From Saturnia japonica (lineage: Eukaryota; Arthropoda; Insecta; Lepidoptera; Saturniidae), in contig CM065318.1 of the NCBI GenBank assembly GCA_033032175.1, positions 6,324,001-6,388,000 on the forward strand: a stretch of DNA of 64,000 bases. The letters are read 5' to 3'. Shown piece after piece: positions 11,301-23,200 of the stretch. The translations under genes were made by a program, and so were the position numbers. Under the pieces are notes generated by a model. That model did no database searches. It worked only from the letters and a program-made list of their open reading frames with translations, and had not been told where the DNA came from. How positions within the stretch are numbered: position 1 is the stretch's first letter; each line of letters starts with the position of its first letter.

Positions 11301-14300
11301 AACCATAACCGATACGATTCAACTGAGCTTGAATACTACGGAGAGTTCCCTTAATGAGAGCCTCTATTTTTTGTGTCAATTTTTACTTTGGTCACCCTGT
11401 TTCCGACTCTATATTTATTTATCTATAATAGTTACGTACGCAAATTATATCTAAAATTATTCCTTATTCTAATCTCTATACGGTAATCAGTAATCCATAA
11501 TTGTAGTAGCTAACAATTTCTATATAAATATAGATTCTAACGTTATACTTCTATTACAATCAACACGTAATAAAGTCGCCACATATTCAATATTATATGT
11601 TACTTAATATACAATGTAGTCGCCAAGAAGTTACATTATGCCGGTGCGGTTTCAGGCACGCCACGCCGGCAATAAGGAGACAATCGGTTGTGGTGCACTT
11701 ATGAAAATGTTATTAAGCGCTGCTCAGACTCTGCCTTTGCACGTGGGCCGAGTAGGAGAGCGTGCGCCGCCGTTATGTGGCGCTGTGCCTGCTGATGCTG
11801 GTCACGTGGCTCGAGCTGGTGACGCGGTCGCTGCCCTCGTTCGAGTATCAGAGAAAGAGGAAAATTGGATATTAGCTGAAGTTGTTTCCTTTTTTATATA
11901 TCCTTGTTTTAATTTGTCAGAATATCACAGTAAACAGTATTGTTATACCCGTGGGTAACAAAATGCCATTTGCAGTAAAATAATTTATTCATACTAAAAA
12001 GACAAAAGAAAAGCAAACTGAATATTCAGGTATTTTCAGTCTACACTAATTGTAGCCAAGATAAAACATCTATGCAGTATGGTGGTTGTACTTACTCTCT
12101 GTGATAGTAGGTCTTTTGTAGATTTTTCTGTCTATCACTTCTTGTAGTCATTCGGATGTCCAAAACAGTATTGGGCTTGTTGGGAATGTGGCTCGCTTGG
12201 TTACCAAATTCGCATTTCTCTATACAATCAATTCATTTGTGAAGCTACTTACCTTATCAATCTACGAGTTGACTGTATGTTTAAAAATGAAAGTAAATTA
12301 TTGAGTAATGTTGATCTGCAGATAAAAAGCCTAAAACAATACAAATCTAGAAAAGTAATTGTTTATTTATTTTATTTTCCACTTGGAAATTAATAGTTTT
12401 TGTCTGCGAGTCACGTGATTAGAAAACGTGACGTCACCATTCAGCAAATATGAACGTTAGACTCTTGCGTAAGTTGTCACATTTGTCACCGTTATCATAC
12501 AAAATTACATATAAAATGTATGATGACGCCACGGGACCATAATGCCGCGTTTTTGTTATTTAATTAAAAATATTTTTTAAATCACTTAATGGTGTATATA
12601 ATACAAAAAATTATTCATGCGTATTATTTTTAACAGATAAAGTGTTTAAAACAATTTTCCAAAAGTTGTCAACTTCCAGATTGGTAACCTATTCAGAACA
12701 GCAACATCTCGTTTCCGGGCACTGGAACGTTTTTAACTCGCTACGCGAAATAGGACAATTTTTTTCCTGCATTACGTAGAAGTGGCATGTGTCTCCTTAT
12801 TTGAATGAGTATTATTATTATTATTGTATTTCTTTCCGTGAGACCCTGGCGGATGGCCTGTGTGCAAGTTGTTTATGAATAGGTAGCTTCAAAAAGATAA
12901 ATATCTTTAAAATCTGAAATTGTGTAACTGGATATGTGTGGTCATTAATTAACCTCACGCTATTGAAGTCCCACATTGTATATGCGATAAAAAAAAAGGT
13001 TGAAATGTGATCCAAGCCCGGTGAAACGGTCAGTCTTTAATGGTTCCAGAGCCCTTAAGGCTAACAATATAGTCAGTTCGAAAAAAAAAGGGTTTTAATT
13101 TTGAGTGTCCTTGATTGATTCATAACATACCGATAACGCTTGAAGGGTAGATAATTCTTAATAGGATTTTTTTTTTAATTGTTTGCTCACGTAAATGGCC
13201 GATAAGGTTTCAATGCGTGCTTGTTTCACGCGACTGCGACGCCTTATCTTACTTGAAATTTATACTCGTTCATATGCAGTGAATATTTTTCCCAATGATA
13301 TATCTGTAGTGTTCGAAAATGGTGCATTTTAAAGAGATCATAACAGTTTTACACTTTTTTAAATGAAACGCATATTAATTGGTCTAAAGATAATCCTGCT
13401 TATAGAAAAGTTTGGTGCAGGTAGTGAGTTGGTTACCAGCTCAAGGCAAGTACGAAGTCGACGATATTGATGAGGAGCAGAAAAACCGTCATGTGTTGAG
13501 TAAACGACGAGTAGTTCCACTGCCGCTGATGCGGGCGGACCCGCGCACTGACGAACACGCTCTATTTCCTAAAGGTTAAATACATTGGAATAACAGTAAA
13601 TTTTGAAATAAAAAAATCAATTTCGAGCCTACAATTCTAACTTAATTTGCTGATAACTATTATTTCATATTATTTGCTACTTTTAAAATAAGAAACAATG
13701 TGCTGGCATATGTTATCAGATATTATTTTGACATTAGGTGCTGTCGTAATGGCATTATACCCGCAGACTACATGCTTTTATCGAGCCGTGGTAAACAGAC
13801 TACCAAGCAGTGCCGCGGACCCCTATGAAGTACTTTTTGAGGTAATTGTCAGTTTTTTTCCTTCAAGTTACAAAATCTTATTCATTTTGCACATTACTTA
13901 AATGCCACTTTTGTACAATATGTTATGTAGATATATAACACTGTCAATAATTTAGTTTGTAATTGGAACATTTTTTTATAGGACTGATTCCATGTGCTAT
14001 TTCAAAAAATTGACCATTTACCTGTCCTTACAATCTTATATGATAAGTATTAAATAATAATTAAATCAGCAGTCAGCAAAATCAAAATTAAGTACAAAAC
14101 TTCAGATTTTCTGATTTTACGACCACAGTCTTTACACTATTTATGCTGTAACATGGTGCGGGTGATAGTTTCAGTAAAGTTTCGTTTCACTCTTGGCAGT
14201 TGCCGCTATTTACAAATGATGTTTTAGTATTTCAACTGTACCACATTCCTAATATATTAAATAATTAATAACCGTAGTAAATTAAATTAAACCCAACCAG

Positions 14301-17298
14301 AATGTTCTAGTCTACAAATAAAATCAATGGAAAGAAAAATTAAGCAAAGTATTATGCGTATAACGTAACGCCATAGACGTATTTAATGATGGGATGTACT
14401 GCTACGATGGATAGTCGATGTTTTTTATAATAAAAAACGTATATTATGCGTAGTTCAATTTTTATTGTTAATGAAACAGAACATAATATATAGGGTAAGA
14501 TTGCTTAAATTGCTAAACTTATATCAGAGTCAGGATCATCTGAATTGTCACTAATTTCATAATCTGTATCTGTGACGGATATTATTAACGATGTCTCCAT
14601 TATGTTGTTGCTAAACTTATATCAGAGTCAGGAACATCTGAATTGTCACTAATTTCATAATCTGTATCTGTGACGGATATTATTAACGATGACCCATTAT
14701 GTTGTCAATATGGATTTCACGATCCCAATCAGACATAATGTCTCTTTTTGTTTTATTCACGACGACTAATAGTAATTAGTCTTCAGGTTGAACATTGTTG
14801 ATGGCCCCTTGTAATAGGGCCAAGTTGCCGTAAATGGCGACGAAGTATTTTTTCTTGCGACGAGTTATAAACGAACTTATGAAAAAAAGTATTTTACTAA
14901 AAACTACACTTGAAATACGTCTAATCTAGTATCTGGTAATGTTTTTAAACTACATGCTACGTTTGGAAAGCGGAGTTTTTTTTATAAAACTTAAAAATAG
15001 AAATTAAAATTAAAAGCATACCTTTTATTTGGACCCAAATCAGTTTAATAGCGTTATACTGGCAATGGTAGGGTGGTAGTCGAAGGACCCGGTAGCCTTT
15101 TTCTTTTGCCATCTCGTCCAGAACATAGGAGTTGGTGGCTTATGACGCCGGACTAAGGCAATAAGCTCCGTCTTTAACATTTTTATATCTACTGTAATTC
15201 CGTTTTCACTCAGCCACTTCACTAACTCGCTTTTGCGGTTGGATTGGTTTGGGGGGCTTATTAACTTACACCGAATGGTAGGGTGCGTTGTCCATTAGTA
15301 TGGTCATAGGCTCTTTTAAATTTTAATCCACTTGCTGGTCCTGCGTGACAAATAATAAAGCGTTCGCCTTTGCCCTCCGGCACTTTGGTACACGATTGTA
15401 CCGTATCGTCGGTCCAACTTTTACCCACTGTGTGGTTGGCGTTTAGCCACGTTTCATCCAAAAAGACAACTTTGTTCAAATCACTTATGTTTTTGGCCTT
15501 CCTTAAAAATGTACATCTTGCTAGGGCAATGTCAGTCCTCTAAATAATCTTCCTTTTGTTATCTTTTTTGTAAACAAAGCCAATCTTTTAAACCTTGCCG
15601 CAACGAATTAATACCTCCTCCTTTGAACAAGTCCGCGCCTTTTATTGACTTTAGAAACTTGAGCAATGTGGGTAGCTCCATTCTTCTATAATAATCATAA
15701 ATATGATTTCTTATAACAACCTTAGCAATATCATCTTAGTCTGTGATTGGCTTCACCTTGGCCCGCTTTTAGTTGGGTGTTGATAATTTATTTTCAGACA
15801 TCCCATCTTGGCCAATTTTCTCACGTGTTATACGCGAAACAGTATTGCGGCCAATATCAAGAGCTTCGGCTAGTCGTTCTACAATTCGATTCAATGGTAA
15901 CGGTCCATTATTAGGTTGTTCTCTTGCAAAGTAAGTAGTCTTGGAGGCGACTGAGGAGAGGACCAACTCTTGTCTTGCATAGAGTATAGACTCTATGCTG
16001 GCAACTGTTACCTGCACCATGCTACAGCGCAAATAGTGTAGTAAGTAATTATTTTTTATTATATTTATATTTTTACCATTGTCACTCGAAAAAGGGCATT
16101 TTATTCATCGATAACAGTGAATAAAACCCTATTTTACTCACAAGAGAATAAAAACTTTTTAAATTTAGAACATGCACGAATTATATAAAATATCTGGACG
16201 ACCGAGCTTAGCTCGGTGTCTAAAAAAGAAGAACACCTATCTAGGTATACTTAGAATGTAAAACATTATATAAATACAAAATTCCATTCAAATCGTTGGA
16301 GCCGTTTCCGAGAAACCAGTTATATATATATACAAGAATTGCTCACTTAATATAATAATAAGATTATGTATTAAATATTGAACGTATACGTCATAGAAAA
16401 ATAAAATACAGTGATGGGTTTATTGCTGTGTAAGGTGGTCACGATTTTTATTTTTTTAAAAAGTAAATCACTTTTTTTATCTTTAATTTTTAGTGTTCAA
16501 TGCAACGTTAATTTTCTTTGTAAAAACACGGCGATTAATGTATTTATTCTCTAACCCGTTTTATTACCGCATTTACACTGAGCAATCCCTAAGCGCGGCA
16601 AACCAAAAGAAAATCAGTAATGGGTTTATCACAGTATATGGTGGTTGCGATCCTTACCACCCCGCTTTATTACTCTATATTATGTCTATCTTCTCTCTGG
16701 TGTAACGAAATTACCCTAAACCTGATGTGTCCTTGAAATTTCACTCTCAATTAATCACCACTTAGAAGTTTTCTCGCAAATGGTAAAAAGTAGAGTACAT
16801 AACTCGTGAAAAATAATTTAACCGCGGTCCTTGTATCCCTTGCTACACTCAGGATTCTACTCTACGATCCTTCGTCACACTCGGCATCCAACTCAGTCCC
16901 TCGAATTAAATTACTTCTTTTTTCACTTGTAGTGTAATCTACTATTTAATGCCGAAAAATTATTGCTACATTATTGTTTAGTCCCTATTGAAAAGTGTAA
17001 TGATATTGTGGCCTAGACTCTTCCTCAGGTTCAGTTCAATATATTAGTATGAAAAGTAAATTTAAATTGGTTCAGTAGTTTTCAAATGATGCATGATAAA
17101 ACCAGGAAAATTTCTATTAGTGAATTTTTTTTTAATCATACTAGCAGAAATTACTTCTTACAAACAATTATAATGTTTACCTCAATATTGTGATTTTATC
17201 ATTAGGATTCATCGTACGCAGACGGATACTCTCCGCCAGAGCGCGTGGCTCAACGGTACGTGATTGCCATCAAGGAAGGCAAAGGACGAGCCACCTGA
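8339..17298 (+). CDS. Sgf29: SAGA-associated factor 29 (N-terminus missing)
   Basis: Five exons join in phase: 8339-8464, 11656-11880, 13421-13574, 13738-13841 and 17206-17298 (TGA). They give 233 residues against about 290 for human SGF29, so 50-60 N-terminal residues are missing. The product reads H3K4me3 for the SAGA and ATAC histone acetyltransferase complexes. The first exon encodes the end of the coiled coil (EEIR-type helix ending NERRIQ). Exon 2 carries LPLHVGRVGERAPPLCGA and the start of the first Tudor domain (NWILAE). Exon 3 carries the acidic YEVDDIDEE segment and exon 4 the second Tudor domain (ALYPQTTCFYRA). The last exon has the signature SYADGYSPP and the end QRYVIAIKE. Exon 2 uses a weak donor, GTTGTT. 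The first exon is probably left of 7 kb, perhaps beyond the mobile-element nest. Confidence 0.93.
8465..8517 (+). repeat. Poly-A tract after the Sgf29 exon donor
   Basis: A run of about 20 A starts at 8483, some 18 nt into the intron. It sits just before a lepidopteran repeat copy. Confidence 0.6.
8518..8925 (+). repeat. Lepidopteran interspersed repeat, family B copy 1
   Basis: It begins 'actagctttgcccatggc' and contains 'ggactacagaatgcc' and the segment around 'taagccatttaag'. It ends with 'catatgcatttagta' and 'cattacaaacag'. It is alignable by eye with 25785-26290 and 35455-35932 but lacks the middle part with 'aatcggtccaaccgtttcgg'. It lies in an Sgf29 intron. I take it as non-autonomous and RTE-like; the autonomous partner is not established. 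Confidence 0.65.
9057..9570 (+). repeat. RTE-like short repeat, family A copy 1
   Basis: It starts 'tagctgtgtcccgcgg', contains 'agatagatatatgctattg', and ends at 'gagattagcgtgtttaaac'. The ends and the inner 'tatatgctat' block recur at 21001-21645 and 44216-44965, and inverted at 42780-43400. No coding sequence is seen. Confidence 0.6.
10130..10540 (+). repeat. Lepidopteran interspersed repeat ending in 'gagctgtgcgttgatc'-type motif
   Basis: The stretch has the run 'cacccccttaggggtagaat', then 'aatcctttcttatcagc' and 'agctgtgcgttgatccatc', features shared by a very common lepidopteran repeat class. It is decayed and lies in the Sgf29 intron. The frame 10328-10537 is not a gene. Confidence 0.5.
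11015..11225. repeat. GC-rich unidentified repeat-like patch in Sgf29 intron
   Basis: About 200 bp of GC-rich sequence (including 'gagagggggcgtgacc') sits in AT-rich intron DNA. Both strands are open over 65-95 codons but neither frame is recognisable. It is probably a mobile-element scrap. Confidence 0.35.
11881..13030. other. Sgf29 intron 2, mostly featureless
   Basis: AT-rich DNA with a short ATT microsatellite near 12811-12826. I see no coding signal or clear element apart from the Jockey tail that follows. Confidence 0.5.
13030..13093 (+). repeat. Very short Jockey 3'-end copy with poly-A tail
   Basis: The string 'cagagcccttaaggctaac' followed by 'agtcagttcg' and nine A matches the end of the copy at 61258-61300. 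It is a severely 5'-truncated insertion of about 60 bp. Confidence 0.6.
14450..16040 (-). pseudogene. Tc1/mariner-like (DDE_3-type) transposase relic
   Basis: The reading order is right to left. An N-terminal helix-turn-helix-like part (ERLAEALDIGRNTVSRI, 16032-15769) comes first. The first catalytic Asp follows in KVVFLDETWLNANHTVGKSW (15479-15400) and RFIICHAGPASG near 15345. Next is WLSENGITVDIKMLKTEL (15222-15150), and an acidic C-terminus lies near 14705-14510. Frameshifts and stops break every junction. The related plus-strand relic at 41540-42065 helps identify it. The C-terminal acidic segment is tandemly duplicated (98-bp unit, 14510-14704). Clear terminal inverted repeats were not found. 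It lies in the last Sgf29 intron. Confidence 0.7.
14510..14704. repeat. 98-bp tandem duplication
   Basis: Two adjacent units begin 'ttgctaaacttatatcag' at 14510 and 14608. They differ by one substitution and a small gap near the end ('tgtctcc' against 'tgaccc'). They encode the acidic tail of the transposase relic. Confidence 0.9.
16184..16375 (+). repeat. Lepidopteran repeat end ('gaccgagcttagctcggt' type)
   Basis: It begins 'ctggacgaccgagcttagc' and includes 'aaatcgttggagccgtttcc', both typical of RTE-like repeat ends in this group. It is short and non-coding. Confidence 0.5.
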
Positions 17299-20214
17299 CC
17301 CACGCCACGCTCTTTGCTCCATACACCTCAAACTATGACATGAAGTGCCAACTCAAGCTTAAATGTTGAGGCGTATTGAGGTCAATTGAGTATATGTTAA
17401 TTACAGCTCGCTTACCATTTATCTCAATTGGGACTATAACACAAAATAGATAGATACAGAAAGACGGTTTCGGCCAGCCTTGAATTTAGTTATCTACGCT
17501 CGATTGTAGTAGTATCAGGGTTGGCGTCTACAATATTCTATAAAAAAATCGGTTGTCTGTAAAGTCGGTTTACTGACGATAGTTGAACATGACAACGTCA
17601 TAAGAAAATACTGATGGAATGGTATCATTTTAATGCAATGTAAGACAGATGTCGGACGCTGCCGAACGCGGAGGTCGATTGTGCCTCTTTGTCGCTCGTT
17701 CCGCGCTCTCGCTTGCACTTCAAGCCTTAAATGGAACGCCTCAGAGCGAGGTAACGCCGCATGAGTCATGTTTTTTCGTGCGTTTAGCCGGCTCCATCGA
17801 ATTATAAGACGTTGTCACGTCTAAAATTGACATTTGGGAATTATTATAAATACATACATCATTTAAGATAATTTATTTCTAATAAATAGAAATCTATGAG
17901 TAGGTAATTGAAAAATGTTTAAAAGCCGATGCTTATAAAATGTTTAATATAGTGTATATGTATAATACAAGCAATTTCGATAAGATCGATTATTAGTTGT
18001 CAATTCAGAACCTAGTGGCACACAAAACAATAATCACGTATATCGGCAAAGCGCGGGACACTCGCGTTCACCAGTCTCGATCCGAGACCCTCGTAAGGAC
18101 GCATTTATTTGTGCGTGCGCCATTACCGATCGTTGTATGTAGCTGGCTTTCTGTATCTATATATTTTGTGGCTAATTTTAGTTTAAAAAAATGTAATATA
18201 ATGTGTCGTAAATTGCTAAAGTATATGGGATTATACAATAAAAACATTTGAATATCGATTACAACTTTTTATTGTCCTATAATAATAAAATCTAGAAATA
18301 CGTGATACAATAGTTGTCTGTTTTAAATACAATTATTAATAATTCTGATTAGAAGTTAAATTGATTGATTAGAAACATTAGTATTGTTTTAAAAAAAAAC
18401 TTTTTGAAGAACTCTTTAAAAAATATATCAGCTCTAATTATAAAGAGACAATAAACAAATCATTTAGACTTAACTGATTTGTTAAATTTGTTGAAAATAT
18501 ATTTTTTTCTTAATTTATATACATGATATACTATACTATTAATTATATCCGACTAGTCATTACCTGGATGTGAAATTCATCTGTTTGTTTTGTTTCAAAT
18601 AATTGGATAAATGTGTTAAAATATCTTATAACCCTAGATTCTAAATATCTTTTCTTTCTCATATTTACATGGTAGTCAGTTTAGTCGATTTGTCTGTAGA
18701 ATGTTTTGATTTTATATTTTTGCATTATTAAAATAACATTTTGAAGTGCTTTTGCATGCAAATTATTTTCGAATAAAGTCGCAAGTACACTTAATAATAA
18801 TAAATAAAAATAGCTTTTCTATTAAATAATGTCTTCATAAAAGAAAAAGCAAATCATATAGACACAGCCTATGAATCAACTTAACCTAATAATAAGAAAT
18901 GAGCATATTTTAAGTATAGATGTATCGATATACCATACTATACATATAATTTAAATAGAAATGAGATCAATATGCTTATTTCAAATTCTCTAAAAAAATA
19001 AGCAGTAACTTAGATGAACTCTATTATACCGATACTGGAATCAATCCAGAATTAACCAATATTGTGACAGTTTATAGTTTTAATTACTTTTGATCATAAT
19101 AGTTTTTTTTTTTGTCAAAAAACATAATTATACTACATGTGGGAAGCAAACTGCTAGAGAGCTAAACAATTATGTAATTTTTGGTAATAACTGAAATTAT
19201 AATAAATATAACTAAAATTTAAACGCATTACAATATATTTGTTGACTTGATTTGGATGGATTTAAATTAATCTGGAAATGAAATAATATATGTTAGAATT
19301 TTAATACACGTAAAACAAAATACATTTGAATAATGTTAATAGTACCTACCAATATTTTTCAATTCAATAAATAATTATTAAATTGATATTCGATTCGAAA
19401 TGGTTACCAATATTCAAATGGATCAAACATTATTTGATTCGATCGTCTCTAGCATACATAATATACATAAGCATAATATATTATCATGATACTTTATGGG
19501 CAAGTAATTAATATTACAAACATTCTATTAACACATTTCAAATGGTCCACCTTTGTATACAATATTGTAATTTCAGTTTCAATTACTTTATCCAAATTTT
19601 CTTCGTTACTTCTGCCTGAAAAGATAAACAAACAGTTGTTTTGTCTTTCTGCAACAAAAAACTTTTGTTATTAACTGGTGATGTGAATCTGAAACTAATA
19701 GTGGAAAAGAAGAAAAATCAAAAAGATAAATGTTAGTATCTAAAACTATTAAAGAGATGCGGTCGAGCCCCTAGACCCGGTTGTTATTAATCTATAAGGA
19801 ATAAATGTTAAAAATATTAAGCAAAAATATTGTAATAACAACTGTTTTTACGTTTATCTTTTCAGGCGGAAGTAGCAAAGAATATTTGGATAAAGTAATT
19901 AAGATGGATTTCCGGAAAGTAACGCCTACATCAATCAAATTACAATTTCATACATAATTTTGAAATTTAAATTGTGTCAAATAATAAAGTTATTAGCGAA
20001 CTAACATCTACATAATTATGTATGAAAGTCTTTCTGCTAATTTTACGTGCATTAGATCATTCATAAACATAATAATACATGATTTAAATAAAATCTTAAC
20101 ATTGATTTGAATCATAGCTGAGTTAAATCAATATAATATTGTTAACGTAAAATAAAGTAATGATTATTTTTAACGACACCATCAGTACATGCGTATTTGT
20201 CTGTCATCGTACCT
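17299..20214. other. Gap between the convergent Sgf29 and Rbf 3' ends
   Basis: Sgf29 (+) and Rbf (-) converge here. The stretch is mostly very AT-rich. A GC-richer patch at 17640-17770 and another at 18040-18140 contain short ORFs on one strand or the other. I recognise none of them and see no exon-like structure. Confidence 0.5.
17881..17886 (+). terminator. Possible Sgf29 poly-A signal (AATAAA)
   Basis: This is the first AATAAA I see after the stop codon, about 580 nt downstream. The distance is long but plausible for a 3' UTR. No transcript evidence is available. Confidence 0.3.
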
Positions 20215-23200
20215 CTATATGGCTTGCCTATCACTCATCAGCCCTAGCAGTTTTCTCGCGACTCCGGCTGCTGCTAGGCGAGCGCGCTTCACTACTTCGC
20301 CCCCTGTGCTGCTCACAGCGCTGGAGCCATCTAGAGCACGTTTCAGTGTGCCCACTTCACAGGATACCAACGAGTTTATTGCGTGCAAATCCTTAACAAC
20401 CAAACAAAAACTAGCTTATTCTCGCGACTCCAAACTAGTATGTTCCCGTGCTTTGGGCACAATAGATAAGAAATAAAATAGAACTCCCAAATCTTTAAAA
20501 GATGTAGGTCAATTGGAACTCCCAGATGTGAAGCGATGTATATTAATAAAACAAGATAAAAACATTTTTACAATCAATACATGTCTAATCAGATAACAGA
20601 GTAAATAATATGTTTTAATTTACAATATTAGGAAAAAAAAAACCACTTATAGAGTATTGCGAAAATGCATGATATACAGGTATTTGATGTAACAATTTCT
20701 ACTTTTTAAGTTACACATAGACAAAAAAACTCATTCAACTGGGACCTTTGGATTTTACTCTCATCACACTCAAAGAAGTTTCACTTCAATGCAACTATTA
20801 GATTTAAAGAATATTATTTTCTTTGTATACTGAAAAATTGCCATAGGGAGCGAACAAGTATTATACATAAGCAAACATTCAAAGATGTTAAGTCCCTCCC
20901 TGTGTAAGCTATAATAACAAAATATTGAATTCCCCTCTCTTAAATGACAAAAGGTAAGATTTTTTTCATATTAAAAAAGTAATTTAGTAAATACATATTT
21001 ACTAGCTGACCCGCGTAACTTCGTCTGCGTCACGTAATAGAGAGAGAGAGAGAGAGAGTGAGTCGTAGGCACCTATAATATAATTCTAAAGGAGCTGAAA
21101 CTTTCTTTATTTTGCTGCGGAGTTATTTTAAAACTGTACTATTTCCTAAGTTATATATTGAAATAAATTGATTGAAAGGGCAATTTTGATCTAAATTAAA
21201 GACTTGTGATAAATAACGTATTTATTTCGATAGGGATTAAACCATGTTTACAAAAATATCTTCGCAAATAATGCATTATTTTAGAACAAATTTAATTACT
21301 ATAAAAAAGGTTAAATTGAGTCAACCTTAAAAGATAGATATATGCTATCGCGGACTTTTTTTAGAACTTTTTAAGAAAAACAATTCCATCACACATGGTT
21401 GTTGTATAACTTTAATCATTTATGCAGAGTACGCACGCAATGCAAGCTCTGAAAAGAAATTTCCCCTGTTTTTGGAACATTTTCCATTGATGCTCCGCTC
21501 CTATTGATTATAGCGTGCCTAGATAAAGGGGCTATTCAACACTAAAATATTTTTTCATTAGAAGCAGTAGTTCTTGAGATTAGCGCGTTCAACTAAACAA
21601 ACAAACTCTTCAGCTTTATAATGATATTTGGCAACAAATCAAAGTCTTTTGTGCATTCTTGGATTTAGAAAAGGCCTATGATAAAGTGATGAGGAATGAG
21701 TTGTGGTTGGCATTGTCTAGGCATGGAGTTGGCGGGGATCTGATACAAGCATTGAAATCTCTCTATGAGGATTCCAGTGCTTGTGTTAGAATAAATGGAG
21801 CATACACTGAATGGTTTGATATCCAAAAGGGTGTCAGACAGGGATGTGTAGCGTCTCCATGGCTGTTCAACCTATTCATGGATAATTGTCAAACAGATTT
21901 GAAAGAAAATGATTGTGGACTGAGAATGAATGAGTTACTTTTCAAATGTCTTCTTTACGCTGATGATCAAGTTTTACTTGCATCGTCGGCTAAGGATTTG
22001 CAAGCGATGGTGACTATTATGAATGAGGCTTTGGAAAGAAAGGGAATGAAAGTAAATGCAAAGAAGACGAAAGTTTTGGTGTTAGAAAAGGAAGAAAACA
22101 TGACAGAAGTATGTGTATGGATTGATGAGGATGAATTGAAGCAATTAAGTGAGTATGTATACTTGGGATCGATGTTTACCAGGGATGGAAAATGTGAGAG
22201 TGATATAGGAAGGAGAGTAAATGCCGGTAATATGGTGAATGGGGCGTTACACTCCTTTATGAGTAGTCAGAGAATTTCTATGAAAGCTCGTTTGGCTGTG
22301 CATAGAGGAGTGTTGGTTCCAACACTAATGTACGGAAGTGAAAGCTGGGTGTGGCAGAAAAATCATGAAAGTAAAATAAATGAGTAGAAATGAGATCGCT
22401 AAGTGGTATGTTAGGAGTGAAATTGAGTGACAGGATAAGAAATAGTGTGATAAGAGAGCTTTGTGGTGTGCAAGAAGATATAGTTACACGGATTGAGAAA
22501 GGGATGCTTAGATGGTTTGGGCATGTTGTGAGGATGAATGAAAGAAGAATTGACTAAACAAATTTATGATGCGAGTGTGAAAGGAATCGTTGGAAGAGGA
22601 AGGCTTAGACGAACATATATCGATCAAATCTGAGACGTTCTGAAGAAAGGTAAGGTCAAGAGTACTCTAAACCGACGAGCATGCTTAAAAAGATCAATGA
22701 ATGTTGAAGAAGCGAAAGAGGTATATACCAGGATCGTTGCAGGTGGAAGGACGTGGTCTCTGCCTACCCCGTTGGGAAATAGGCGTGATTTATATATGTA
22801 TGTACGTTTGTAAAAAAAAATTGAAATTATTACCCATTTTCCATGGCTATTGTTAAAAATCACTCACTAACACTACTAACATTATTAATCATACAATAAC
22901 AAACTGGCATTAATAATGTAGGTACAGAACCAGAACGCAGCTTCACTCGTTTTACGTATCTATGAGAAAAACATTCTTTTTCAAAATGCTTGCTGCAAAT
23001 CTTTGAATATTTTTATAATTATATATATAATAAATTAATACATGCATATATATATATAAAATTAATAAATTTATTATGATAGTTGAATATTTTGAGGAAA
23101 TCTAAAAAATGACATTAAAAACTATTTTGTAGGAATACGCATAAACTCCTTTCGATAGACTGTTATCGACATATATCAATCTCTTTGAAATTTTAATATA

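Noticed and set aside
14510..14704. Direct repeats that could suggest a CRISPR-like array
   Set aside because: Only two adjacent coding units without spacers, in a eukaryotic context.
17515..17769. Minus-strand ORF of 84 codons and a GC-rich patch
   Set aside because: No motif and no splice context.
20160..20476. Plus-strand ORFs of 78 and 95 codons
   Set aside because: They are antisense to Rbf exon 18, whose minus frame gives the conserved DLHAIN end.
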